Shown in pieces: positions 18,154 through 27,122 of a DNA stretch of 64,000 nt. How positions within the stretch are numbered: position 1 is the first letter of the stretch; every line of letters starts with the position of its first letter. The notes below the pieces were generated by a model that made no database searches, was not told the origin of the DNA, and was given only the letters and a program-made list of their open reading frames with translations. The stretch lies in contig NZ_JAVRHY010000005.1 in assembly GCF_031846305.1 (NCBI RefSeq), forward strand, positions 217,465-281,464. Reading direction: 5' to 3'. Position numbers and translations under genes: made by a program. This DNA comes from Spectribacter acetivorans (lineage in GTDB: Bacteria; Pseudomonadota; Gammaproteobacteria; Nevskiales; Salinisphaeraceae).

Positions 18154-18180
18154 TATATGAAGATATGTTCACATATGAAC
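18154..18180. promoter_or_regulatory. Candidate ArsR/SmtB operator
   Basis: An AT-rich imperfect palindrome of the SmtB type: TATGAA (18156-18161) and TTCACATA, overlapping a second symmetrical pair GTTCA-CATA-TGAAC (18167-18180). It lies 12-38 bases upstream of the repressor start and overlaps the likely promoter, so the repressor probably controls its own operon here. Confidence 0.6.
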
Positions 18181-18257
18181 CATCATCCCCAGGCGGGTCA
18201 ACCGCAAGACCACGGCTTCGCGTCAAAGCAATGGATGGACTCAAGCCCTAAATCCGA

Positions 18258-18286
18258 TTGACAGTCGGTTTTCGCATGAGCACACT
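18258..18286 (+). promoter_or_regulatory. Candidate promoter of the BlaI/czc operon
   Basis: A perfect -35 box TTGACA (18258-18263) is followed 17 bases later by a weak -10 (CACACT). The -35 box lies inside a short inverted repeat CCGA...TCGG, a possible BlaI-family binding site. Confidence 0.4.
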
Positions 18287-18314
18287 GCGAGCCGCAATGT
18301 AAATCGGTAACGTG

Positions 18315-18731
18315 ATGCGCAGCAAAGAAATTCATCTGCCTTTGGGCGAGTTGGAACTTGAGGTCATGGAATGCCTCTGGGACGCGGGTCCGGCCGAAGT
18401 GAAGGCCGTTTACGAGGTGGTGGGTAAAGACAGCCGGCGGAGTTTGAATACCGTTCAGTCCACGCTAGAGCGACTCTACCGCAAACAATTGCTCAGCCGC
18501 GAAAAACGCAGCCGTGCCTATATCTACAGCCCAATCGTCGGGCGCGAAGCGCTACTGGTGCAGACCATGGGACAGATCGCGGACACGTTGGGCGCCCGCG
18601 ATAGCGGTGCATTGATGGCTTCTTTTGTGGAGTTGGCCGAACGCGATGACCCGGCCAACCTGGAGCGCCTTCAACAGCTGATAGACGCTCAGCGTCGCCA
18701 GCGTGACTCGGAGGCTGGCCAGGATGAATGA
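18315..18731 (+). CDS. BlaI/MecI/CopY-family transcriptional repressor
   Basis: 138 residues from the ATG at 18315 (a GTG lies one codon before). The winged helix is typical: LGELELEVMECLWDAG, then RSLNTVQSTLERLYRKQLLSREKRSRAYIYSP. The carboxy-terminal helices form the dimerisation part, where BlaI-type repressors are cleaved on induction. The start of the membrane peptidase gene overlaps its end, the usual BlaI-BlaR1 arrangement, but here it heads a czc heavy-metal efflux operon. Confidence 0.88.
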   Translation: MRSKEIHLPLGELELEVMECLWDAGPAEVKAVYEVVGKDSRRSLNTVQSTLERLYRKQLLSREKRSRAYIYSPIVGREALLVQTMGQIADTLGARDSGALMASFVELAERDDPANLERLQQLIDAQRRQRDSEAGQDE

Positions 18732-19737
18732 TCTGGCGATACCGGGCAGCGTCGAGAGCATCGCGATCTATGCGGCGCTTGCTTGCGCCGGCATAGCTAT
18801 CGGGGCTGTGCTGGCTGCGTTGCTTTATTTCGGCAGCCGGCGTTGGATTGGTGCCTGCCCGCCCGCGGCGCGGCAGCGCTGGTTGACCGCGTTACTGCTT
18901 TGTCCCGTCATTGCCACGCTGGCACTGATGCTATCCATGTCAGCGCCTATTTCGCTGTTTTCGGGTAACGAGCTGCTGGCCCATTGCAGCGCCCACCCCG
19001 AGACCCACGGCGCGCTATGTCAGTGGCACGCACCGCAGATTGCGTTACCAGCCTGGTTGACGTTGACAGTTTTGCTGTTGCTCGGTTCAGTGCTGCTCGC
19101 CGGCAGCTACAAGATCGCTCGCCTGATTGCTGCGCAGCACCGATTGCGCTTGATGCAGCACTTGGCCGACGGGCAGGCCGACGGCCGTTATTTTCTCCTG
19201 CCCATAAACGAGCCGTTGGCTTTTGCGGCAGGTCTATTCCGCGGGCACACGTACATCAGCAAGGGACTCAAACAGCAACTGGACGAATCCAGTCTGGCTA
19301 TCGTCCTGGCCCATGAAGAAGTCCATGTGCGGCGTCACGATATGCTAGCCACGGCGCTGATCAACAGCCTGTCCAGGTTGCATGTTCCAATGATCGGCGG
19401 CGCCCTCCGGCGGGCCTGGCAGCTTGCGGCGGAACAGCGCTGCGACGCGTCCGTCGCGCGGCAGATCGGAGACGGGCTGGCCGTAGCGGACTGCCTGATT
19501 CGAGTCGCGCGCCTGCAAAAAGAGCACCAGCGTCGTTTGATGATCCCCGCCTGTCATCTGGTGGTCGGTCAACTGGATGCGCGGGTGCGTGCCTTGCTCA
19601 ACCCGCCCGCCGGTTCAGGTCCCGCGCCGGCGCTTTCCCTGATGGGTGTATTCGGCGTTGCTTTGGGCGCGTTGGCCTTGGCCGGCCCGGCCGTACATCA
19701 CTGGATGGAGCATCTGCTCCCCGCCACCGGTTTATGA
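18724..19737 (+). CDS. BlaR1-like M56 membrane metallopeptidase, no sensor domain
   Basis: 337 residues from the ATG at 18724, overlapping the BlaI gene. Three or four membrane helices surround a zinc-peptidase site HEEVH at 197-201, followed by the AEQRCDASVARQ segment common to M56 peptidases. Unlike BlaR1 or MecR1 it has no penicillin-binding sensor domain; the carboxy terminus ends after one membrane helix. It presumably senses an envelope or metal signal and cleaves the BlaI-type repressor. Its stop overlaps the start of czcC as ATGA. Confidence 0.85.
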   Translation: MNDLAIPGSVESIAIYAALACAGIAIGAVLAALLYFGSRRWIGACPPAARQRWLTALLLCPVIATLALMLSMSAPISLFSGNELLAHCSAHPETHGALCQWHAPQIALPAWLTLTVLLLLGSVLLAGSYKIARLIAAQHRLRLMQHLADGQADGRYFLLPINEPLAFAAGLFRGHTYISKGLKQQLDESSLAIVLAHEEVHVRRHDMLATALINSLSRLHVPMIGGALRRAWQLAAEQRCDASVARQIGDGLAVADCLIRVARLQKEHQRRLMIPACHLVVGQLDARVRALLNPPAGSGPAPALSLMGVFGVALGALALAGPAVHHWMEHLLPATGL

Positions 19738-20993
19738 TTTTTACCAGACCCATTCACGTCAGCGCACAGCGGCTGGCGATAGCCGCTTTCGCGCTGAGTA
19801 TGGCGGCGCCGGTCGTCGCGGCCGGGACGCTGAGCCTCGAACAAGCCGAAAAACGCGCGCTGGAGCGCGACAACGTTGCCCGGTTGCTCGACAGCCGCCG
19901 GCAGCAAGCGCAAGGCGAGCTGACCACCGCAGGGCTCTGGTCCAACCCAACGATCGAGCTGTCCCAGGAAAGCACTGATCTGGCCGAAACCACCTCGCGC
20001 GAGCGTTTTTACTGGCTGTATCAGGAGTTCGACGTCTCCGGCGAACAAGGCCTGCGGCGCGAGGCGGCCCAGGCCCGGCTGGAGGCTACCGGTTTTGCCG
20101 TCGGCGCCACCCGCATGGACATCCGCACCCGCGTGCGCCGGCTGTTCTTCGATAAACTGTACCGCCAGCGGCAAATCGAGGCCGTCGCTGCCCGCCGCGA
20201 GCGCCTGGCCGAGCTAGTCGACCGGGTCCGCCGGCAGGAACAAGCCGGACAGGCGGCGCAATACGACGTGGCGCGGCTGGAACGCGCCGCCGACGCGCTC
20301 GGCGCCCGCGAGGCCGCTCTGAAGGCCGAGCGCGAGCGGTCGCTGGCCCGCCTGGCCGCGTTGCTTGGAGACCCGTCGGACGATTTGCCGTCCCAGCGGC
20401 TGGCGGGCGAACTGGTACCGCCCCCGCCAGCGCCGCTGGACAGCCTGCTCGACTCCATTGACACCTTGCCCCGCATACAGCAACTGCAAGCCCAGGCCCG
20501 CGCCAGCGCCTTAACGGCAAAGGCCGAGGGACGCGCCGCGGTCCCGGACCTCACCCTCGGCGTGGGCTACAAGGAACAAGAGGAATTCGGGCGCAGCTTC
20601 GACGGCAACCTGATCAGCCTGGGCGTGAGCATTCCGCTGTTCGACCGCAATCAGGGCAAGCGCGCCAGCGCCCGGGCCGCGGCCCGGGCCAGCGAGGCCG
20701 AGTACCGGCTGGCCCTGGCCGAGCTGCGCGGCGACATCCGCGGCCGCTGGCTGCAACAGCGGGCGTTGCTGGAAAGTGCCAAGGCCTACCGGAAAAGCAA
20801 CGCCGCCTCCACCCGGAAACTGCTGCGCGCCGCTGAGTCCGGCTACCGCGGCGCCGAGATCGGCGTGCTGGAAGTGGTCGACGCCTACGAAAGTGCGCTG
20901 GAGGCGGAACTGCGCGTGCTGGAACTGCAAAAGCAGGCGCGCGATGCCCATATCGATTTGCAAGCACTCACCCACGGAGTACCGCAACCATGA
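19734..20993 (+). CDS. czcC: CzcC-like outer-membrane channel of the first RND efflux system
   Basis: 419 residues with a signal peptide ending near VVAAG. Two TolC-type repeats rich in long alpha-helical heptads follow (about 45-220 and 245-415), including GLWSNPTIELSQES and SLGVSIPLFDRNQGKR. It forms the outer-membrane exit duct for the CzcB-CzcA pump. The start overlaps the M56 peptidase stop, and its own end overlaps the next small lipoprotein gene as ATGA, so translation of the whole operon is coupled. Confidence 0.9.
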   Translation: MIFTRPIHVSAQRLAIAAFALSMAAPVVAAGTLSLEQAEKRALERDNVARLLDSRRQQAQGELTTAGLWSNPTIELSQESTDLAETTSRERFYWLYQEFDVSGEQGLRREAAQARLEATGFAVGATRMDIRTRVRRLFFDKLYRQRQIEAVAARRERLAELVDRVRRQEQAGQAAQYDVARLERAADALGAREAALKAERERSLARLAALLGDPSDDLPSQRLAGELVPPPPAPLDSLLDSIDTLPRIQQLQAQARASALTAKAEGRAAVPDLTLGVGYKEQEEFGRSFDGNLISLGVSIPLFDRNQGKRASARAAARASEAEYRLALAELRGDIRGRWLQQRALLESAKAYRKSNAASTRKLLRAAESGYRGAEIGVLEVVDAYESALEAELRVLELQKQARDAHIDLQALTHGVPQP

Positions 20994-21259
20994 AACATGC
21001 TCACAAGCTAGTACCGATCGCCCTGGTCACTGCCCTGTTGGCGCTATCCGCCTGCGGGAGCGACGCCCAAAGCCCGCGGGGCGAAGACCACGGCCACGAC
21101 CACGCGGAGGGCTCGTCGCACGAGCCGCACGGCGAGCAGCAGCAGGTACCCGAAACGAAGGCCTATTACGGAGACGAAGAAAAACCGGCCGCCGCCAACG
21201 CGCCCGCCGAAAGCCCGTCCGACCACCAGCACGACGGCGACCATGGCCATAGCCATTAA
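20990..21259 (+). CDS. Small histidine-rich lipoprotein
   Basis: 89 residues. The signal peptide ends at a lipobox with cysteine 22 (ALSAC). The mature part is hydrophilic and rich in histidine, aspartate and glutamate, with H-G-H-D-H near the start and a histidine-rich end (DHQHDGDHGHSH). No family was recognised. Its place between czcC and czcB and its metal-ligand content suggest a periplasmic metal-buffering or delivery lipoprotein for the pump. It overlaps czcC by 4 bases and czcB by 17. Confidence 0.8.
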   Translation: MKHAHKLVPIALVTALLALSACGSDAQSPRGEDHGHDHAEGSSHEPHGEQQQVPETKAYYGDEEKPAAANAPAESPSDHQHDGDHGHSH

Positions 21260-22784
21260 GTCTGCGGCCATCAGCTTGACCTTGCTGCTGGCGCTGACGG
21301 CTTGCGGCCCCGCGTCGCAAGACGGTGGCGAGCACGCCGACCATGGCGACGAGCGGCCCGCCCGGGTATTTACCCACTACACCGAGCAAAGCGAATTGTT
21401 CGTGGAGTTCCCCGCGCTGGTGGCCGGCCGGGATTCGCGTTTCGCGGCGCACGTCACCCGGCTGGCCGATTACAGCCCGGTGCGCGAAGGCAGGCTCGGC
21501 GTGCTATTGACCCAGGACGGCAAAATCCGCGCCCGCTTTGTGGTCGAGGCCCCGGCGCGGCCGGGCATTTTTACCCCTGTAATCCGCCCGCGCGAGCCGG
21601 GCGTTTATCGGCTGAGCTTGCGGGTCGATGCGCCCAACCTTCAAGCAACGCACGAGTTGGGCGAAGTTATCGTGTACGCCAACGCCCAGTCGGTGGAGCC
21701 GGCCCCGGAAGAAGCCGGCGGCGAAATCAGCTATTTGAAAGAACAGCAGTGGCAGGCCGAATTCGGTACCGAGGCGGTGACCCAACGCCGGCTACGCGCC
21801 TCGGTCTACGCCACCGCCGAGCTGCGCCCGCCGGGCGACCGCAGCGCACGGGTGCGCGCCCCGGCGGAGGGCCTGTTCGCGGCCTTCGGCGAACAATTCC
21901 CGGTGGTGGGCGCCGAGGTCGCTAAAGGCCAGCGCCTGGGTACGCTGCGCGCCCGCCTGGCCGGTGGGGTGGACCTGTCCAGCCTGCGGCTGGCGGTGGA
22001 ACGCACGCGGGCCGAATACCACCTGGCGCGGGAGAACCTCGAGCGGCTGCGCGGCTTGCTGGACGACGGCGCGGTAGCCGCCTATCGCGTGCGCGAGGCG
22101 GAAAATGCCGCGGCCGTGGCCCGCGCCGAACACGACGCCGCGCGAGCGCGCCTGCACCAGTACCAGGGCGGCGCCGAGGATGCCGGCGTACCCGTGATCG
22201 CGCCGATCGCCGGACGTATCGTCGCGGTTGCGGTGGCGCCGGGCGAATTCGTCTCCCCCGACCAGGTACTGATGCAAATTGCCAGCGGCGATCAGCGCTG
22301 GCTGGAAGCGCGCATTCCGGAAGCCGACGCCGACCGGCTACGCCAGCCCACCGGCGCGTGGTTCGAACTCGGCGGCCAGCGCCGAGTGCTGCGCGTGGGC
22401 GACAACGCCCGGCTAATTACCGCGGGCGGGGTGATCGACCCGGTCAGCCGCACGGTGCCGGTGATCTTCGAGTTCACCGACGCCGATACCATCCCGCTGC
22501 TCAACCAGGGCCTGGACGCGCGCGTGTATACCGGTGAAACCATCGAGGCACTGGCGGTGCCGCGCTCGGCGATCATCGACGACGGCGGCCAGCCGGTAGT
22601 GTACGTACAGACCGGCGGTGAAACCTTCACCCGGCGCGCGGTGCGGCTTGGCCTGCGGGGCGCCGAATATGTAGCCGTGGAGAGCGGCTTGCAGGCCGGT
22701 GAACGCGTCGTGACCACGGGCGCCTACGACCTGCGTTTGGCCGCGGCCTCGCCGGCCGAGGCCGGGCACGGTCATGCCCATTAA
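21243..22784 (+). CDS. czcB: CzcB-like periplasmic adaptor, first RND system
   Basis: 513 residues with a lipobox cysteine at 21 (LTACG) and an acidic, His-containing start. An extra amino-terminal domain (about 40-150) precedes the usual adaptor parts: barrel-sandwich halves, the alpha-helical hairpin (about 240-310) and the beta-barrel with VPRSAIIDDGGQPVVYVQ. It ends in a histidine tail HGHAH. The adaptor bridges CzcA and CzcC in the periplasm. It starts inside the end of the small lipoprotein gene. Confidence 0.9.
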   Translation: MAIAIKSAAISLTLLLALTACGPASQDGGEHADHGDERPARVFTHYTEQSELFVEFPALVAGRDSRFAAHVTRLADYSPVREGRLGVLLTQDGKIRARFVVEAPARPGIFTPVIRPREPGVYRLSLRVDAPNLQATHELGEVIVYANAQSVEPAPEEAGGEISYLKEQQWQAEFGTEAVTQRRLRASVYATAELRPPGDRSARVRAPAEGLFAAFGEQFPVVGAEVAKGQRLGTLRARLAGGVDLSSLRLAVERTRAEYHLARENLERLRGLLDDGAVAAYRVREAENAAAVARAEHDAARARLHQYQGGAEDAGVPVIAPIAGRIVAVAVAPGEFVSPDQVLMQIASGDQRWLEARIPEADADRLRQPTGAWFELGGQRRVLRVGDNARLITAGGVIDPVSRTVPVIFEFTDADTIPLLNQGLDARVYTGETIEALAVPRSAIIDDGGQPVVYVQTGGETFTRRAVRLGLRGAEYVAVESGLQAGERVVTTGAYDLRLAAASPAEAGHGHAH

Positions 22785-22799
22785 CGCCGGGAGTCGCTG

Positions 22800-25700
22800 G
22801 TGATCGACCGCATTATCGGCGCCTCGCTGGGCAACCGCGTGCTGGTGCTGGCCGCCGCGGCCCTGCTGCTGGCCTGGGGCGGCTGGCGGGCGTTGCGCAC
22901 GCCGGTGGACGTCTTCCCCGACCTGACCGCACCGGCGGTCACCCTCGTCGCCGAAGTCCACGGCATGGCACCGCAGGAAGTCGAGAAGCTCGTGACCTTC
23001 CCCATAGAGACCGCCATGAACGGCGCCGCCGGGGTACGCCGGGTGCGTTCCAACACCACTGTAGGTTTGGCCGTGATCACGGTGGAGTTCGGCTGGGACA
23101 CCGATATCTACAAGGCGCGTCAGATCGTCACCGAAAAGCTGCAAACCGCGCGCAGCCTATTGCCGCCGGACGTGCCGCCGCCGGTGCTTGCGCCCATTAC
23201 CTCGATCATGGGCGAGATCATGTTCATTGCACTGCTCTCGGACCAGCACGACCCGATGGCGCTCAAGACCGCCGCCGACTGGGTAGTGCGTCGGCGCCTG
23301 CTGGCGGTGCCGGGCGTGGCGCAGGTTATACCCACCGGCGGGTTGACCAAGCAATACCAGGTGCAGCTCCGGCCCGAACGTTTATCCGCCTACCGGATCC
23401 CCGTTCAAAAAGTGATCGACGCCGTGGGTGCCACCAACCAGAGCGCCGGCGGCGGCTTTTACGCCGAAAACGACCAGGAATTCCTGATTCACGGCCGTGG
23501 CCGGGTGGGCAGCGTCGAGGACATCGAGCAAACCATGGTGGCCCAGCGCGACGGCGTGCCGGTCAAGGTCAGTGATCTGGGCTCGGTGAAAATCGGCCCG
23601 GCGCCGCGGCGCGGTACCGGCAGCTACCGCGGCCAGGACGCGGTGATTCTGGGTATCCAAAAACAGCCTAATGCCAATACCCTGGAACTGACCAAACGCT
23701 TGGACGAGACCATCGCCGAGATCGAAGCCTCGTTGCCCGACGGCATGCGTATCGAAACCGACGCTTTCCGCCAGGCGGATTTCATCGGCCTGGCCATCGA
23801 TAACCTGTCCGCGGCCATCCGCGACGGCGCCCTCTTGGTGGTCGCCATCGTATTTATCTTTTTGCTCAGCGGGCGCGCGACCGCGATAACGCTGCTGGCA
23901 CTGCCGCTGTCGATCATCGCCACCCTGCTGATCCTGCGCGCGAGCGGCTCGACCATCAACACCATGACCCTGGGCGGCATCGCCATCGCCCTGGGCGCGC
24001 TGGTGGATGACGCCATCATCGTGGTGGAAAACATCGTGCGCCGCCTGCGCGAGAACCAAGCCTTGGATACGGGCGAGCGCCAGCCCAACCACCGCGTAGT
24101 GTTCGAAGCCACGCGCGAGATTGAATCTTCCATCGTGTTCGCCACGCTCATCATCATCCTGGTGTTCGTGCCGCTGTTTTTCCTGACCGGTGTTGAAGGG
24201 CGGCTGCTGGCGCCGCTGGGGCTAGCCTATGTGCTGGCGCTGGGCGCCTCTTTGCTGGTGGCGCTGACCGTAACACCGGTGCTCAGCCTGAGCCTGCTGC
24301 CGGGATCAAAAACAGTTGACGGGGCCCACGATACCCGGCTCATCGCCGCCTTGAAGCGCGGCTATCATCCCTTGCTGGAAGCGGCGCTGCGTTTCTGGTG
24401 GCTGGTCGCGGCCGCGGCACTGGCGCTGCTGGTCGTCGCGGGCATTGCGCTCGGCCTGTCCGGACGCTCTTTTCTGCCGGAGTTCAACGAGGGCAGCCTA
24501 ACCCTGAGCGTGGTCACCCTGCCCGGCACCTCGCTGGAAAAGTCCGATGCCGTAGCGCAGCGGGTCGAACAGGTATTGCTCGACACCCCGGAAGTGGTCG
24601 CCACCGCGCGGCGCACCGGGCGCGCCGAACTCGACCCGCATGCGCAAGCGGTGTACGCGTCGGAAATCGATGTCAGTCTTGAACTCTCCGAACGCGGCAA
24701 AGAGGCCATGCTGGCCGCGTTACGCGACGAACTCGGCGCCATCGCCGGGGCCAATATCATTATCGGCCAGCCGATCTCGCATCGTATCGATCACATGCTC
24801 TCGGGTACCCGTGCGAATATCGCGATCAAGATATTCGGCGACGACCTGACCGAGCTGGACCGCCTGGCCAAGCAGGCAGAAAGCCTGACCAAACAGGTGC
24901 CCGGCGCGGTGGATGTGTCGCTGGCCAGCCGCGCCGAAGTGCCGTTCCTGAACGTGACCTGGGATCGCCAGGCGCTGGCGCGCTACGGCCTGACTGTCGG
25001 TGAGGCGGGTGAATTTCTGGAGACTGCCTTCAATGGCAATGAGGTCTCGCAAATCCTGGAAGGCCAGGCCGCGTTCGACCTGGTGGTGCGCTACCCGCCA
25101 CGCTTCAAGCAGGACCTGGACGCCATCCGCGCCACGCTGATTACCACCGAATCAGGCGCGCGGGTGCCACTACACGCGTTGGCGGATATACGCAAAGAGC
25201 GTGGCGCCAACAACATCAGTCGCGAAAACGTGCAACGCCAGCGGGTGGTGGCGGCCAACGTGGCCGGCCGCGACCTGGTCAGCGTGGTGGGTGACATCCG
25301 CACCAAGCTTGAGACCGAACTGAATCTGCCCACCGGTTACCACATCGAATACGGTGGTCAGTTCGAAAGCGCCGAGGAGGCTACCCGCACGCTGCTGGTT
25401 CTGAGCATCGTGGTCATCCTGGGCATCTTCCTTCTGCTCATGGTGGCGCTGGCCTCCGCGCGCGATGCGCTGCTGGTCATGCTCAACCTGCCGCTGGCGC
25501 TGATCGGTGGTGTGGTTGGCGTTTACCTAGCTGGCGGGGTGGTTTCCATCGCCGCCATCATCGGCTTTATTACCCTGTTCGGTATCGCCACCCGCAACGG
25601 TGTGATCATGGTCGATCATATCCAGCGGCTATATGCCTCCGGCGCGGAAACCACGCCGCTGGACGCCATCCGTCGCGGCGCCCACGAGCGGCTAGCCCCG

Positions 25701-25925
25701 ATCCTGATGACCGCTCTGGCCACGGGCTTGGCGCTGGTGCCGCTGGCGCTGAGCCTAGGCAAGCCCGGCAGCGAAATCCAGGCGCCCATGGCTCTGGTGA
25801 TCCTGTTCGGCCTGCTGTCCTCCACCGCACTGAACATGCTGGTGGTGCCGGCGCTGTATTCGCGCTTCGGCGCCATTGTGCAGGGCGGGCCGACAACACA
25901 AAACGGGGCGGGCAATCATGCATAG
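22800..25925 (+). CDS. czcA: CzcA-like heavy-metal efflux RND transporter (first copy)
   Basis: 1041 residues, full length for HME-RND pumps, with 12 membrane helices in two halves and two large periplasmic loops. The helix-IV motif is LGALVDDAIIVVEN, carrying paired aspartates; this differs from the VDGSVV form in the second copy in this window, so the metals handled may differ. It starts at a GTG (22800) with GGAG shortly upstream and follows czcB by 15 bases. It drives proton-dependent export of divalent metals from the periplasm through CzcB and CzcC. Confidence 0.93.
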   Translation: MIDRIIGASLGNRVLVLAAAALLLAWGGWRALRTPVDVFPDLTAPAVTLVAEVHGMAPQEVEKLVTFPIETAMNGAAGVRRVRSNTTVGLAVITVEFGWDTDIYKARQIVTEKLQTARSLLPPDVPPPVLAPITSIMGEIMFIALLSDQHDPMALKTAADWVVRRRLLAVPGVAQVIPTGGLTKQYQVQLRPERLSAYRIPVQKVIDAVGATNQSAGGGFYAENDQEFLIHGRGRVGSVEDIEQTMVAQRDGVPVKVSDLGSVKIGPAPRRGTGSYRGQDAVILGIQKQPNANTLELTKRLDETIAEIEASLPDGMRIETDAFRQADFIGLAIDNLSAAIRDGALLVVAIVFIFLLSGRATAITLLALPLSIIATLLILRASGSTINTMTLGGIAIALGALVDDAIIVVENIVRRLRENQALDTGERQPNHRVVFEATREIESSIVFATLIIILVFVPLFFLTGVEGRLLAPLGLAYVLALGASLLVALTVTPVLSLSLLPGSKTVDGAHDTRLIAALKRGYHPLLEAALRFWWLVAAAALALLVVAGIALGLSGRSFLPEFNEGSLTLSVVTLPGTSLEKSDAVAQRVEQVLLDTPEVVATARRTGRAELDPHAQAVYASEIDVSLELSERGKEAMLAALRDELGAIAGANIIIGQPISHRIDHMLSGTRANIAIKIFGDDLTELDRLAKQAESLTKQVPGAVDVSLASRAEVPFLNVTWDRQALARYGLTVGEAGEFLETAFNGNEVSQILEGQAAFDLVVRYPPRFKQDLDAIRATLITTESGARVPLHALADIRKERGANNISRENVQRQRVVAANVAGRDLVSVVGDIRTKLETELNLPTGYHIEYGGQFESAEEATRTLLVLSIVVILGIFLLLMVALASARDALLVMLNLPLALIGGVVGVYLAGGVVSIAAIIGFITLFGIATRNGVIMVDHIQRLYASGAETTPLDAIRRGAHERLAPILMTALATGLALVPLALSLGKPGSEIQAPMALVILFGLLSSTALNMLVVPALYSRFGAIVQGGPTTQNGAGNHA

Positions 25926-26277
25926 GCAAAACATCGAAGCCTGGCAACATGGCCATGCCTTCGGCCAGGACCGCGTCCGCGCCGACGAACGCATCAGCGA
26001 CCTGCACGTTTGGTCCATCGGACCTGGTATCCACGCCGCCATCGTTGCCCTGGTGGCGGATGACCCGAAGACCCCGGAGCACTACCGAGCCCGCTTGCAG
26101 GAGACACTACCCAGCTTGATCCACGTCACGTTGGAAATCCAGCGGTGCCCGCGGCATGGGTCACGAATTGGTGGCCGGCTCGACAATCCCTTAGTGCATC
26201 AAGCGTGCTGCGCTCGAGCCGCGCCCGAAGACTCGGTATTGTCGGTGCGTCTCACGAGTGATGCATTCAAGGCATGA
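25918..26277 (+). pseudogene. dmeF-type cation exporter with internal deletion (no membrane part)
   Basis: The first 25 residues (IEAWQHGHAFGQDRVRADER) resemble the start of DmeF-type CDF transporters. The next part jumps straight to the carboxy-terminal cytoplasmic domain (ISDLHVWSIGPG, then AAIVALVADDP, ending HVTLEIQRC). All the membrane helices are missing, so an in-frame deletion of several hundred bases appears to have joined the two ends. It overlaps the end of czcA. It might still yield a soluble metal-binding fragment, but it cannot transport. Confidence 0.65.
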
Positions 26278-26513
26278 ACCGCGATGTCACCATTCGAGAG
26301 TTGCGCAACCAGGGCGGACAGGTGTTGGCGCGAGTCAGTCAAGGCGAAGTATTGACCGTCACTCGCAACGGCGAGCCGATCACCCAACTCAGCCCCCTGG
26401 CGCGCGCCCCATTGCCGGCTACGACGCTGCTGGCCCGCTGGCAGCGGCTACCAGCGCTTGACCCCGATACGTTCAAGGCAGATATCGACGACGTCCTCGA
26501 TGCCCGGCTATGA
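26274..26513 (+). CDS. Phd/YefM-family antitoxin
   Basis: 79 residues with the Phd/YefM DNA-binding fold: VTIRELRNQGGQVLARVSQGE, then VTRNGEPITQLSPL. The carboxy-terminal part would wrap around a PIN-domain toxin. The stop overlaps an ATG (ATGA) that opens a decayed VapC-like frame, so the antitoxin now seems to be an orphan. Confidence 0.85.
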   Translation: MNRDVTIRELRNQGGQVLARVSQGEVLTVTRNGEPITQLSPLARAPLPATTLLARWQRLPALDPDTFKADIDDVLDARL

Positions 26514-26986
26514 GCGCGGCGAGGACCAGAGATCGCCAGGGCGTGCTCGATACCAGTTGTACAGGTGCAGTTTCATGTGTAATCAAGCTGCACCGCGGCG
26601 AATCACGTCTATGAAGGATCGCGCCGATTTCATTCATCGCGCTGCCAAGCCCCGAAACATGCGGCTTCAGCACTATCGGCTGCGAGATCCTTTTGTCGTT
26701 TCAATTTATCGGCAACAAGCTTGTCAGCGTCCCGATCACGCTCAGCATCCGCCCATTGCGCTTAGCCGAAACATATGACCACCTTGGCAAACGGCCAAGG
26801 CAACACGGCCCGGTTCTAGGAATTCTTGAAGACATGACGATGGCTGCAGGCGATCCCAACCGGCACGATTACGCCGCCGCTCAAACGGGCAATTGGGAAC
26901 ACGCCCGGCTTGACCTGATGGCGCGGACCGCGGGGACCATCGACCGCTATGGATACATTATGGCCGCCACGGCACAGGCGGATTAG
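26510..26986 (+). pseudogene. Decayed VapC-like PIN toxin remnant
   Basis: The frame starts on the ATGA overlap with the antitoxin gene and reads RDRQGVLDTS, the usual start of a PIN toxin. It then carries a short foreign stretch before VIKLHR and stops at 26614. Further on, in another frame (about 26830-26986), the segment ending YGYIMAATAQAD resembles the middle of VapC toxins. What would follow is lost where the transposon inserted at 26990. The first acidic residue survives, but the toxin is clearly dead. The second fragment is the less certain one. Confidence 0.5.
26615..26829. other. Unassigned stretch inside decayed toxin region
   Basis: Between the two VapC-like fragments no intact gene is seen. 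An open frame crosses it from 26693, but its first half shows no recognisable feature. It is probably rearranged debris of the toxin gene and its surroundings. Confidence 0.4.
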
Positions 26987-26989
26987 GCC

Positions 26990-26997
26990 TTTTAAAC
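26990..26997. repeat. Target-site duplication, left copy (TTTTAAAC)
   Basis: The 8-bp sequence TTTTAAAC directly abuts the left inverted repeat and recurs exactly at 38994-39001 abutting the right one. Eight bases is the duplication length known for ISL3-family elements. Confidence 0.9.
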
Positions 26998-27020
26998 GGG
27001 TATCCGGAATCTACTGTGGA
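26998..27020 (+). repeat. Left terminal inverted repeat of the transposon
   Basis: GGGTATCCGGAAT is identical to the right end; the next ten bases agree partly (A, TGTGG shared). It faces inwards towards the transposase stop. Confidence 0.85.
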
Positions 27021-27122
27021 CTGGGGTAAGCCGCGCTGTAACTCGTTCGTTCTCACGTTTGTGGATTTCCGTGGTTTGTGCCAAGTCACGGCAGGTCCCG
27101 AGGATGTGGGTTCTCGGAACGT

